A DNA stretch of 15,193 nt, taken from the NCBI GenBank assembly GCA_036732565.1, contig DAINCF010000130.1:1-15193 (forward strand). Reading direction: 5' to 3'. The notes below the pieces were generated by a model. The model saw nothing but the letters and a program-made list of their open reading frames with translations, ran no database searches and was not told where the DNA came from. Below are positions 7,068 through 14,564 of this stretch, piece by piece. Positions within the stretch are counted from its first letter, which is position 1, and each line of letters opens with the position of its first letter. Made by a program: the position numbers and the translations under genes. This stretch comes from JAIVJN01 sp036732565. Lineage in GTDB: Bacteria > Acidobacteriota > Vicinamibacteria > Vicinamibacterales > UBA2999.

Positions 7068-8558
7068 GTGTCGCTATTCATCACCAAGTCCGTGGACGCC
7101 ATCAGGGCAGCGAGCGGACACGATACAGGACTGAAGCGGGTGCTTGGAGCGGTCGATCTCACCATGCTGGGGATCGGCGCCATCATCGGGACCGGCATTT
7201 TCGTCCTCACCGGCCAGGCCGCGGCGATGCATTCGGGTCCGGCGATCGTGCTGTCGATGGTGGTCGCGGGAGTGGTCAGCGCTTTGGCCGCGCTGTGCTA
7301 TGCGGAGTTTGCCTCGACCGTGCCGGTCTCGGGCTCTGCCTACACCTATGGCTACGCCACCCTCGGCGAGCTTACGGCCTGGATCATCGGCTGGGACCTG
7401 GTGCTGGAATACGGGCTCGGCGCCGCGACTGTCGCAGTTGGCTGGTCCGGGTACGTCGTGAGCCTGCTCGCCGACTTCGGCATCCAGTTTCCGGCGCTCC
7501 TGAGCGCCGCGCCAGGCACCACCGTCATGCTCGCGGATGGCACCGCGGCCACGGCCATCTTCAACCTTCCGGCAGTTCTGGTGTCGGTGTTGGTGACGAT
7601 GCTGCTGGTGATCGGCATCGAAGAGTCGGCTCGCGTCAACGCGTTCATCGTGTGCGTGAAGGTCGCGGTCGTGCTGCTCATCATCGGCGTCGGCGGGCTG
7701 TTCGTGACCGCAGACTATTGGCGGCCGTTCATGCCAGCCAACACGGGGACGTTCGGGGAGTTCGGCTGGAGCGGCGTGCTCCGCGGGGCGGGCGTGATTT
7801 TCTTTGCCTACATCGGCTTCGACGCCGTGTCGACGGCGGCGCAAGAGACGAAGCACCCGCAGCGGGATCTGCCGATCGGGATCTTCGCGTCGCTGGCCAT
7901 CTGCACCGTGCTCTACGTGCTGGTGTCGGGCGTCATGGTGGGCCTGGTGCCGTATCAACAACTGGGCGTGCCCGCGCCGATGGCGTTGGCCGTCGATGCC
8001 GCTCGCGTCAAGGCGGCCGGGTCATCGTGGCAGACCATCGCCGACGTCCTGCCGATGGTGGTGAAGTTGGGCGCCATCGCCGGGCTGTCGTCGACGATCC
8101 TCGTGCACATGGTGGCGCAGCCCCGGATCTTCATGTCGATGGCGCAGGATGGGCTCTTGCCACCCTGGGCGGCGGCCATTCATCCACGCTTTCGCACGCC
8201 GCACGTCACGACCATCATCACCGGCGTCATCGTCGCGCTCGCCTCGGGCTTCACGCCCATCACGGTGCTCGGCGAGCTCGTCAGCATCGGCACGTTGTTC
8301 GCGTTCGTCGTCGTATCGATCGGTGTGATTGTGCTGCGTCGTCAGCGTCCCGATCTCGAACGGCCGTTTCGAGTGCCGGCGGTGCCGTGGCTGCCCGCGG
8401 CGTCCGTATTCGTGTCGCTGGCGCTGATGGCCAGCCTCCCGTGGGCGACGTGGCAGCGGCTGCTGATTTGGATGGCGATAGGGCTGGTGGTGTACGCCGT
8501 CTACGGTTACAAACACAGCAGACTGCGAGCAGCGAGCAGCGACACCGCAAGCATCTAG
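7068..8558 (+). CDS. APC-superfamily amino acid permease (cationic amino acid transporter type)
   Basis: This 496-residue inner-membrane transporter has about 12-14 helices. TM1 contains the APC substrate-binding loop GIGAIIGTGIFVLTG (35-49). The conserved central segment FFAYIGFDAVSTAAQE (245-260), followed by TKHPQRDLPIGI (261-272), is typical of the CAT/YfnA-like branch. It probably imports amino acids by proton symport, but the substrate cannot be read from the sequence. With the GTG start at 7068 the protein begins MSLFITKSVDAIR, a usual N-terminus for this group, and a GGAGG site sits 5 nt upstream. The gene is divergent from the GT-C gene with only 51 bp between starts, so the two promoters must overlap or lie inside coding sequence. 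It is convergent with nadE. Confidence 0.92.
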   Translation: MSLFITKSVDAIRAASGHDTGLKRVLGAVDLTMLGIGAIIGTGIFVLTGQAAAMHSGPAIVLSMVVAGVVSALAALCYAEFASTVPVSGSAYTYGYATLGELTAWIIGWDLVLEYGLGAATVAVGWSGYVVSLLADFGIQFPALLSAAPGTTVMLADGTAATAIFNLPAVLVSVLVTMLLVIGIEESARVNAFIVCVKVAVVLLIIGVGGLFVTADYWRPFMPANTGTFGEFGWSGVLRGAGVIFFAYIGFDAVSTAAQETKHPQRDLPIGIFASLAICTVLYVLVSGVMVGLVPYQQLGVPAPMALAVDAARVKAAGSSWQTIADVLPMVVKLGAIAGLSSTILVHMVAQPRIFMSMAQDGLLPPWAAAIHPRFRTPHVTTIITGVIVALASGFTPITVLGELVSIGTLFAFVVVSIGVIVLRRQRPDLERPFRVPAVPWLPAASVFVSLALMASLPWATWQRLLIWMAIGLVVYAVYGYKHSRLRAASSDTASI

Positions 8559-8573
8559 TGATCTGGCGATCAC
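8558..8573. terminator. Small inverted repeat at the permease stop codon
   Basis: GTGATC, loop TGGC, GATCAC is a perfect 6-bp stem. It begins on the last base of the permease TAG stop and runs into the tandem repeat array. Its position between convergent genes would suit a bidirectional termination or 3'-end structure. There is no T-run, so intrinsic termination is only a guess. Confidence 0.35.
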
Positions 8574-8608
8574 CAAATCACCAAATCACCAGATCGACAG
8601 ATCACCAA
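8569..8608. repeat. Five-unit 8-bp tandem repeat (ATCACCAA)
   Basis: Five contiguous 8-mers are visible: ATCACCAA, ATCACCAA, ATCACCAG, ATCGACAG, ATCACCAA. They fill almost all of the 56-bp gap between the convergent permease and nadE genes. The period is not a multiple of three and the array is outside coding sequence, so it can vary in copy number harmlessly. It looks like an intergenic microsatellite; a role in termination or as a protein-binding array cannot be judged from one copy. Confidence 0.8.
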
Positions 8609-8614
8609 ATGCCA

Positions 8615-10513
8615 TCACTGCCACTCCGTTTTTTGAACCACCGGCATCTGCAGCGCGCGTTCGCGATCGAGGTCGAGGGATCCGACGTGCAGGGCCAGGG
8701 GCGACTGGACCCACTTGTAGATCGAGCGCGTGAACAGCGTGGCGAACTGATGCGCCCACCGCGTGCGATCGGCTTCGGCGAGAGCGGGGAAGAGTCCGCC
8801 CAGCGCGGCCGAGATCTCGTCGGGGTTCATTTTCTCGCTGGCATAGAGATGCAGGCAGGCATCGAGGATCGGAAACGGCATGAGCTCCCGCTCGGCCACC
8901 TGCGCGTCGGCCAGCTCCGGTCCCGGGTCGGTCACCAGCGTTTGCGCGATGCCTTCGAAATGGAAGCGCACGTGCAGCCGTTCGAGTAGCGCAATGACTA
9001 CGGTCTTCGGGACGTTTGCGATCACCGAGAGCGCTCCCTCGAGGTCGCCGCCCATCGTGGTGTACCCGACGGCCTTTTCGCTCATGTCGCCGGTCTGCAG
9101 GAACAGCGCGCCCGAAGAGTTCGCCCAGTTCCACATCCGCTGCCCGCGTAAGCGCGCCTGCACGTTCTGCCGCGTCAGCTCGCTCGGCTCGTCGCCGCCG
9201 AGCATCTGGCGCGTGACCTGCAGCTCGCGATCGTAGGCCTCGTCAATCGGCACCACGCGGAGGCTGACACCGAGCTCCTGCGCGAGCGTGTGCGCCGCCG
9301 TGCGTGTGCCCGCCTGCGAGTGGCGGCTGGGCATGTAGAACGCGGTGATGAGCATGCCCGCCTTCTCGGTGGACCCGCCGGCGCAGTCGGCGAGCAGCTG
9401 CGCAGCTCGCCACGCGACGAGCAACGTCAGCATCGAGTCGCGGCCCCCCGAGAGCGCGATGCCCAAGGATCGGAAGGCCCCGGTCTTCTGGTAGTAGCTC
9501 TTGACGCCCAGCGCGAGCGCTTCGAACAGATCGTCGAGCGCCCGATCGCGTGCGTGCGCGGATGGCGCTTCCGGCGCCGGAAGGAAGAAGCTGCCGCCCT
9601 CGGGCGCAGGGAAGACGAGCCGCGACGCGTCGGCCGTCGGCTCGGTGACCTTCAGCGCCGGTACGTTGACCTGTTCGAGCCTGAACGCCTCGCAGTCGGT
9701 GCGCCACGTCGTGTTCTCCATGCGGAGCCGGCGCGTGCGATCGACGTCGACGACCGCCGACCACCAGCCCTCGCGAAACCGCGGCGCGTCCAGGACCAGG
9801 CGGCCATTCTGGAAGACGAAGCCGCCACCGTCGTACACCAGGCCGTCCTGTCCGCCGACGGCGTTCGCGTAGAGCAGCACCGCCTGATTGTCGGCCGCGC
9901 GCGTCGCCAGCATCTCGCGCCGCGTCGCGTCGATGCCCATGCGATACGGCGAGCACGACACGTTGACCACAATCTCCGCGCCCGAATAGCAACGGCGTCG
10001 CATCGGCCCGTCGGGCGACCACGCGTCCTCGCACACCTCGATGGCGATCGTGCCGATGTCGAATTGGAAGATGTAGTCGCCGAGCGGCACTCCGAAGGCC
10101 TCCAGCGCCAGCCCGGCGCCGCCGTGCGAGAAGGTTCGGCCCTCGTAGAACACGTTGTAAGTCGGCAGCTTCTCCTTGGGAACCAGGCCGCGGACGCGTC
10201 CGCGATGCACGATGGCCGCGGTATTGAACAACTGCCCGCCCACCGCGACCGCCATGCCCAGCACGTGGACCGTCGCGGTGTCTTGCGTCGCCTCGGCAAA
10301 GCGCTGGAGCTCTCGGCGCTGGCCCTCCAGGAACCCCCGCCACTGCACGAGATCTTCCGGCGGATACCCACCGATCACCTGTTCGGGAAATGTGGCCAAG
10401 GTGACGTCCTCGGCTGCCATGTCCTTGGCTAGGGCAATCAACCGATCGACGTTGCTCCGCACCGCCCCGACGGTCGGGCTGACGCTGGCAACCGCCAGCT
10501 TGGCTAGACGCAT
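8615..10513 (-). CDS. nadE: Glutamine-dependent NAD+ synthetase
   Basis: This 632-residue cytoplasmic enzyme catalyses the last step of NAD+ synthesis, amidating nicotinate adenine dinucleotide with ATP and glutamine-derived ammonia. The N-terminal carbon-nitrogen hydrolase (glutaminase) domain (about 1-280) shows the expected triad: E44 in TFPEQ, K113 in PKEKLPTYNVFYEGR, and C161 in EVCEDAW. The C-terminal synthetase domain (about 325-632) has the ATP PP-loop SGGRDS (355-360) and a TGDMSEKAVGYTTMGGD segment that fits the family's TGNKSE-type motif. Length and domain order match the two-domain glutamine-dependent NadE. The ATG at 10513 has an AGGA Shine-Dalgarno 7 nt upstream. It is a single gene, convergent with the permease and divergent from the cytochrome operon. 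Confidence 0.97.
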   Translation of the reverse strand: MRLAKLAVASVSPTVGAVRSNVDRLIALAKDMAAEDVTLATFPEQVIGGYPPEDLVQWRGFLEGQRRELQRFAEATQDTATVHVLGMAVAVGGQLFNTAAIVHRGRVRGLVPKEKLPTYNVFYEGRTFSHGGAGLALEAFGVPLGDYIFQFDIGTIAIEVCEDAWSPDGPMRRRCYSGAEIVVNVSCSPYRMGIDATRREMLATRAADNQAVLLYANAVGGQDGLVYDGGGFVFQNGRLVLDAPRFREGWWSAVVDVDRTRRLRMENTTWRTDCEAFRLEQVNVPALKVTEPTADASRLVFPAPEGGSFFLPAPEAPSAHARDRALDDLFEALALGVKSYYQKTGAFRSLGIALSGGRDSMLTLLVAWRAAQLLADCAGGSTEKAGMLITAFYMPSRHSQAGTRTAAHTLAQELGVSLRVVPIDEAYDRELQVTRQMLGGDEPSELTRQNVQARLRGQRMWNWANSSGALFLQTGDMSEKAVGYTTMGGDLEGALSVIANVPKTVVIALLERLHVRFHFEGIAQTLVTDPGPELADAQVAERELMPFPILDACLHLYASEKMNPDEISAALGGLFPALAEADRTRWAHQFATLFTRSIYKWVQSPLALHVGSLDLDRERALQMPVVQKTEWQ

Positions 10514-10520
10514 AAGACGA

Positions 10521-10524
10521 TCCT
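10521..10524 (-). promoter_or_regulatory. Ribosome binding site of nadE
   Basis: AGGA on the minus strand lies 7 nt before the ATG at 10513 and supports that start. I could not find a convincing -35/-10 pair for nadE further upstream on the minus strand. Confidence 0.55.
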
Positions 10525-10537
10525 AGTGCACCAGAGG

Positions 10538-10623
10538 CTCAGGCCCTGGGACCTGAGACTTGCGGCCTCGGAAAGGCACTGGCCGCGGGCCCAGGGCCCA
10601 GGTCTCAGGTCCGAAGTCTCAGG
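10538..10623. repeat. Cluster of inverted CTCAGG/CCTGAG repeats in divergent intergenic region
   Basis: Several arms can pair with one another. GGACCTGAGAC (10549-10559) pairs perfectly with GTCTCAGGTCC (10602-10612). The overlapping CCTGAGACTT (10552-10561) pairs perfectly with AAGTCTCAGG (10614-10623). CTCAGG (10538-10543) can instead close on CCTGAG (10552-10557). Inside the large loop, GCGGCC (10562-10567) pairs with GGCCGC (10581-10586), followed by two GGGCCC palindromes (10587-10592 and 10594-10599). In nadE transcripts this would be a leader with mutually exclusive folds. It could equally be a repetitive intergenic element. Confidence 0.65.
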
Positions 10624-10651
10624 CGATTGTCATTTTTTGTTTCCAGCCGTC

Positions 10652-10663
10652 CTTATCGATAAG
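10652..10663. promoter_or_regulatory. Perfect 12-bp palindrome, candidate operator
   Basis: CTTATCGATAAG is identical to its own reverse complement and sits 7 nt upstream of the TATAAT box, in the -35/-10 spacer region. This is where a repressor dimer would block polymerase or a MerR-like activator would act. It is AT-rich in an otherwise GC-rich region. The binding protein is unknown. Confidence 0.5.
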
Positions 10664-10670
10664 AAAGCCT

Positions 10671-10676
10671 TATAAT
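10671..10676 (+). promoter_or_regulatory. Candidate -10 box (TATAAT) of the cytochrome operon
   Basis: This is a perfect sigma-70 -10 consensus in GC-rich DNA, with an AT-rich stretch upstream (10631-10642). No good -35 hexamer is found 16-18 bp upstream, so an activator or another sigma factor may be needed. A start near 10683 would leave a leader of about 55 nt before the ATG at 10739. Confidence 0.55.
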
Positions 10677-10686
10677 TCGCGCGTTT

Positions 10687-10713
10687 GCCGCCGTTGCCAC
10701 AGGCTTTGGCGGC
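10687..10713 (+). other. 5'-leader hairpin of the cytochrome operon
   Basis: GCCGCC (10687-10692) pairs with GGCGGC (10708-10713), and GCC (10696-10698) pairs with GGC (10702-10704) around an ACA loop, leaving a symmetric 3x3 internal loop. If transcription starts near 10683, this hairpin would form at the extreme 5' end of the mRNA, ahead of the Shine-Dalgarno at 10729-10734. A 5' stabilising role is possible. Confidence 0.4.
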
Positions 10714-10738
10714 TATGGCCGGCACGAGAAAGGACTTC

Positions 10739-13120
10739 ATGAAAGCCCTCGCTCTGGGTGTGGGCCTCGTGGTCTGCGCGTCCGGGAATGCCTTTGCCCA
10801 GGCAGCCAGTCCTCCGTCACGCGGGGCGCAGCAAGCGCTCGTCGACAAGTACTGCGCCGGGTGTCACAACGATCGACGCCCGGCCGGGGGGTTCGCCTGG
10901 TCGACCATCGATCTGGCCGACCCGGCGCAGAACGCCGACGCCTCCGAAAAGGTCATCCGCCGGTTGCGCGCGGGGTTGATGCCGCCCGCCGGTGCGCCAC
11001 GTCCCGATCGAGCAGATGCCCACGCGCTCGCCTCCGCGATGGAGACGGCCATCGACATGAGCGCGGCGGCGCGTCCGTATGCCGGCGCGCCCGAGCTGCA
11101 TCGCGTCAACCGCACCGAGTACCGCAACTCGATTCGAGATCTCCTGGGCCTCGACGTCGATGTGTCGTCGCTGTTGCCGCCCGACGAGTTGGGACGCGGC
11201 TTCGACAACATGTCGAACGCGCTGTCGATCACGCCCGCGCTGGTCCAGGGCTACGTGCGCGCGGCCAGCCGCATCAGCCGCGAAGCTGTCGGCGATCGCC
11301 AGGTCACGCCGGCGATGACGATGTACAAGGTGCCGAAGGTCGTGAACCAGATGCGCCACGTCGAGGGCGCGCCGTGGGGCACGCGCGGCGGCACCTCGGT
11401 CGTCCATCAGTTTCCCGTCGACGGCGAGTATGAGTTCAAGCTCGCGTTCTATTACGACTACCTCGAGACGTTGTACGGGCAGAACCTGCCCGCGAACCTG
11501 CAGGGACAGCAGATCGAGCTGTCGGTCGACGGCGCCCGGGTCGCGCTCTTCACCATCGACCCCAATATTCCCGAGACGAAAAATCTCCTGACGACGCCGC
11601 GCGCCACGATTACGGCCGGCCCGCATCGCGTGTCGGCGGCGTTCATCGCCAAGTTCGACGGTCCGACGGAGGATCAGTTCCGCCAGATCGAGCAATCGAT
11701 GATCGACATCAGCGCCGGCGTGCCCGGGCTGATCGCGTTGCCGCATCTGCTGTCGATGACCGTCGCGGGCCCTTTCAGCGTGGCCGGTCTCTCCGAGACG
11801 CCAAGTCGCCAGCGCATCTTCACCTGCCGGCCGACGTCGACGCAGGATGAGAGTTCGTGCGCGCAAAGCATCATCGCGCGCCTCGGGCGCCAGGCGTTCC
11901 GTCGTCCGCTGACCGACGAAGACACGGAGTTCCTGTTCCGCTACTACAAAGAGGGCAGGGTCGACGGCGGCTTCGAGGGCGGCATTCAGCGCGCCGTTCA
12001 GGCCATCATCGCCAACCCGAAGTTCGTCTTCCGCTTCGAGCGCGCGCCGAGCAATGTGAAAGCCGGCGCCAACTTCCGCGTCGACGATGTCGACCTTGCC
12101 GCGCGGCTCTCGTATTTCCTCTGGAGCAGCGGACCAGACGAGCCGCTCGTCGCGTTGGCGTCGCAGGGCAAACTGAAGGACCCCGTCACGCTCGAGCGCG
12201 AAGTCCGGCGGATGCTGGCGGATCGTCGATCGGCGGCACTGGTCGACAACTTTGCGTTCCAGTGGCTGCGCCTGCAGTCGGTCAAGGAAGCCGATCCGGA
12301 CGGCGGCCTGTACCCGAACTTCACGCGCAACCTCGGGCAGTCGATGACCCGCGAGACGAAGCTGCTCTTCGACAGCATCATGCGCGAGGACAGGAACATC
12401 CTCGATCTGCTCACCGCCGACTACACCTTCGTCGACGAGCTGCTCGCGAAGCACTACGGCATCCCCAACATCCAGGGCAGCACGTTCCGGCGCGTGCCGG
12501 TGACGGATCCGAATCGTTTCGGGTTGCTCGGGCACAGCAGCGTGCTGACGCTCACATCGCTGGCGACCCGAACGTCGCCGGTCGTGCGCGGGAAGTACGT
12601 GATGGAGGTGCTGCTCGGCGTCGCGCCGCCGCCGCCGCCGGCGGACGTGCCACCGTTGATGGAGAATGTCGAGAACCAGAAGCAGTTGCCGGTCCGCGAA
12701 CGGCTGGCCCAGCATCGCAAGAGCCCGGCGTGCTCGTCGTGCCACAACATGATGGATCCCATCGGGTTGTCGCTCGAGAACTTCAGCGCGATCGGCTTGT
12801 GGCGCTCGCACGACAGCGGCGCGCGCGTGGATCCCAGCGGGCAGCTCTACGACGGCTCGCCGCTGGACGGCCCCGTCAGCCTGCGGACATCGATCCTGAA
12901 TCACAAGGACTCGTTCATCACGAGCTTCACCGAGAACCTGCTGGCGTACGGGCTCGGTCGTCTCGTCGATCATCGCGACATGCCCGCGGTACGACAGGTG
13001 GTGCGGGAGGCGGCCGCCAACAACTTCACGTTCTCCACGTTCGTGCTGGGCATCGTGAAAAGCGTCCCGTTCCAGATGCGGCGGGCCGATGATGTCGTGA
13101 CGACCGTCGAAGACAAATAG
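10739..13120 (+). CDS. Exported multi-domain cytochrome-like protein (DUF1587-DUF1595-DUF1592-DUF1588-DUF1585)
   Basis: This 793-residue protein has a Sec signal peptide (1-20, cleavage after AFA). Haem motif one is CAGCH at 39-43 in a PSCyt1-like region. Next come a DUF1587 region (about 118-186, HRVNRTEYRNSIRDLLGLDV), a beta-rich insert (about 220-310), DUF1595 (about 374-436, RQAFRRPLTDEDTEFLFRYY), DUF1592 (about 446-576) and DUF1588 (about 585-690). DUF1588 contains haem motif two, CSSCH at 665-669. DUF1585 closes the protein (about 716-782). This is the standard Planctomycete/Acidobacteria arrangement of unknown substrate; a periplasmic redox role is inferred from the two c-type haem sites. 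I chose ATG 10739 for its signal peptide and the AAAGGA site 4 nt upstream; in-frame ATGs at 10685 and 10715 lie in the leader. It heads an operon with the DUF1552 and ankyrin genes. Confidence 0.92.
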   Translation: MKALALGVGLVVCASGNAFAQAASPPSRGAQQALVDKYCAGCHNDRRPAGGFAWSTIDLADPAQNADASEKVIRRLRAGLMPPAGAPRPDRADAHALASAMETAIDMSAAARPYAGAPELHRVNRTEYRNSIRDLLGLDVDVSSLLPPDELGRGFDNMSNALSITPALVQGYVRAASRISREAVGDRQVTPAMTMYKVPKVVNQMRHVEGAPWGTRGGTSVVHQFPVDGEYEFKLAFYYDYLETLYGQNLPANLQGQQIELSVDGARVALFTIDPNIPETKNLLTTPRATITAGPHRVSAAFIAKFDGPTEDQFRQIEQSMIDISAGVPGLIALPHLLSMTVAGPFSVAGLSETPSRQRIFTCRPTSTQDESSCAQSIIARLGRQAFRRPLTDEDTEFLFRYYKEGRVDGGFEGGIQRAVQAIIANPKFVFRFERAPSNVKAGANFRVDDVDLAARLSYFLWSSGPDEPLVALASQGKLKDPVTLEREVRRMLADRRSAALVDNFAFQWLRLQSVKEADPDGGLYPNFTRNLGQSMTRETKLLFDSIMREDRNILDLLTADYTFVDELLAKHYGIPNIQGSTFRRVPVTDPNRFGLLGHSSVLTLTSLATRTSPVVRGKYVMEVLLGVAPPPPPADVPPLMENVENQKQLPVRERLAQHRKSPACSSCHNMMDPIGLSLENFSAIGLWRSHDSGARVDPSGQLYDGSPLDGPVSLRTSILNHKDSFITSFTENLLAYGLGRLVDHRDMPAVRQVVREAAANNFTFSTFVLGIVKSVPFQMRRADDVVTTVEDK

Positions 13121-13122
13121 GT

Positions 13123-13148
13123 CGGCCGGCCTGAAGGCCGGCCGCCAC
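13123..13148 (-). repeat. REP-like hairpin, minus orientation, GTGG head
   Basis: On the minus strand: GTGG (13148-13145), then a 9-bp perfect stem CGGCCGGCC, loop TTCA and GGCCGGCCG (13144-13123). It starts 3 nt after the stop of the cytochrome gene. It has the same loop, and the same C after the head, as the hairpin at the left edge of the window. Confidence 0.65.
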
Positions 13149-13155
13149 GAAGACT

Positions 13156-13180
13156 GTAGGGCCGCCCTTGAGGGCGGCCC
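13156..13180 (+). repeat. REP-like hairpin, plus orientation, GTAG head
   Basis: GTAG (13156-13159) leads into GGGCCGCCC (13159-13167), loop TTGA (13168-13171), and GGGCGGCCC (13172-13180), a perfect 9-bp stem. It is head-to-head with the hairpin at 13123-13148, forming a BIME-like pair. Its right arm ends 4 nt before the GGAG ribosome binding site (13185-13188) of the DUF1552 gene, so it could also influence that gene's expression. Confidence 0.65.
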
Positions 13181-13193
13181 GGATGGAGTCAGG

Positions 13194-14564
13194 ATGTTCA
13201 TTACCAAGAGGCATCTGTCTCGGCGGGAAGTGCTGCGAGGGATGGGCGCCACGGTGGCGCTGCCGTTTCTCGACGCGATGGTGCCGGCGGGCACGGTCCT
13301 CGCCCGGACGGCAGCCGCTCCGCGCACGCGGCTGTGCTGCATCGAGATGGTCCACGGCTCGGCGGGCAGCACCCAGGACGGCATCGACAAGAACTACTGG
13401 ATGCCGACGACCGAGGGCGCCGATTTCGACTTCACGATGATTCTCCAGCCGCTGGAGCCGTTCCGCGAGTACCTCACCATCGTCACGCAGACGGATCTCC
13501 GCGCCGCCGAAGCCTGGTCCGCCGCCGAGGAGGGCGCCGATCACTTCCGCTCCAGCGCCTGCTTCCTGACCGCGGCCCATCCCAAGCAGACCGAAGGCTC
13601 CGATGTCGTCGCCGGGACCTCGATCGATCAGATCTACGCCCAGCAGTTCGGACAGGACACGCCGCTGCCGTCGCTGCAGCTCGGCATCGAGAACGTCGAC
13701 CAGGCGGGGGCGTGCGGATTCAACTACGCCTGCGTGTACTCGGGACCGATCAGCTGGTCATCGCCCGAGACGCCGATGCCGCTGACCATCGATCCACGCA
13801 TGGCGTTCGAGAACCTGTTCGGCGACGGTGGCACGCCCGCCGATCGCGCGGCGCGGCAAAAGGCCAACAAGAGCATTCTGGACGGCATCACGCGCGAGAT
13901 CGGACGCCTGCAGCGCGATCTCGGCAATCGCGATCGCCAGCGCTTGAGCGCCTACATGGAGAGCGTTCGCGAAATCGAGCGGCGCATCGAGAAGATCGAG
14001 CAGTACAACGCCAGCGGCGCCGAGCGCCAGTTGCCGGCGGCGCCGATCGGCGTGCCCGATTCGTGGGAAGAGCACGTGCGGTTGATGTTCGATCTGCAGG
14101 TGCTGGCGTTCTCGTCGGAGGTGACGCGCGTCTCCTCGTTCAAGATGAGCCGCGACACCAGCAATCGTGTGTTCCCGGAGAGCGGCCTCAAGACGCCGTT
14201 CCACACGATGTCGCATCACGGCTCGGTGCCGTCGAGGATCTTCGAGTACGCCAAGCTCAACGTCTATCACATGGGCCTGTTCCCGTACTTCCTGGAGAAG
14301 CTGCGGAACACGCCGGACGGTGACGGCAACCTGCTCGACCACTCGTTGATTCTCTGGGGCAGCCCGATGGGCGACTCCAACGTGCACGCGCACAAGCGCC
14401 TGCCGGTGCTCCTCCTGGGCCATGCCAACGGCAAGGTCAAAGGCAATCTGCACCTCAAGTGCAAGGATGAAACGCCCTACGCGAATGTGTTGCTGACGAT
14501 GCTGCGCAAGCTCGGCGTGGATCAGCCGTCGATGGGGGACAGCACGGGCGAGGTAGCCATATGA
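13194..14564 (+). CDS. DUF1552 (HxxSHH) protein with Tat signal
   Basis: This 456-residue protein has a twin-arginine signal, LSRREVLRG (8-16), followed by a hydrophobic stretch to about 38, so it is probably exported folded. The hallmark motif of the DUF1552 family, HTMSHH, is at 337-342, and a histidine- and charge-rich C-terminal half follows. Residues about 218-272 are strongly charged and likely helical or coiled coil. The family is related in layout to DUF1501-type sulfatase-like proteins, but no catalytic activity is established here. It is consistently found next to DUF1592-type cytochromes, as here, which suggests they work together outside the cytoplasm. The ATG at 13194 has GGAG 5 nt upstream. 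The stop overlaps the ankyrin gene start by 4 nt (ATGA), so those two are translationally coupled. Confidence 0.93.
   Translation: MFITKRHLSRREVLRGMGATVALPFLDAMVPAGTVLARTAAAPRTRLCCIEMVHGSAGSTQDGIDKNYWMPTTEGADFDFTMILQPLEPFREYLTIVTQTDLRAAEAWSAAEEGADHFRSSACFLTAAHPKQTEGSDVVAGTSIDQIYAQQFGQDTPLPSLQLGIENVDQAGACGFNYACVYSGPISWSSPETPMPLTIDPRMAFENLFGDGGTPADRAARQKANKSILDGITREIGRLQRDLGNRDRQRLSAYMESVREIERRIEKIEQYNASGAERQLPAAPIGVPDSWEEHVRLMFDLQVLAFSSEVTRVSSFKMSRDTSNRVFPESGLKTPFHTMSHHGSVPSRIFEYAKLNVYHMGLFPYFLEKLRNTPDGDGNLLDHSLILWGSPMGDSNVHAHKRLPVLLLGHANGKVKGNLHLKCKDETPYANVLLTMLRKLGVDQPSMGDSTGEVAI

Noticed and set aside
8569..8608. Tandem repeats as a possible CRISPR array
   Set aside because: Units are 8 bp with no spacers and no cas genes nearby.
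6770..8989. 739-codon plus-strand open frame across the permease
   Set aside because: It is out of frame with the permease, runs through a tandem repeat and into antisense nadE, and its composition is low-complexity arginine/glycine-rich.
10602..10642. Right-arm repeat plus T-rich stretch (10633-10642) as a plus-strand terminator
   Set aside because: No plus-strand gene lies upstream to be terminated, and the T-run starts about ten bases after the stem.
13123..13180. Hairpin pair as ordinary intrinsic terminators ending the cytochrome transcript
   Set aside because: Neither stem is followed by a T-run, and the next gene follows directly with its own ribosome binding site, so full termination is unlikely. 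Partial attenuation is not excluded.
10817..13390. Very long minus-strand open frame (857 codons) antisense to the cytochrome gene
   Set aside because: Its translation is rich in R, H, D and A with no domain, and the opposite strand has unmistakable haem and DUF domains. It is a GC-rich mirror frame.
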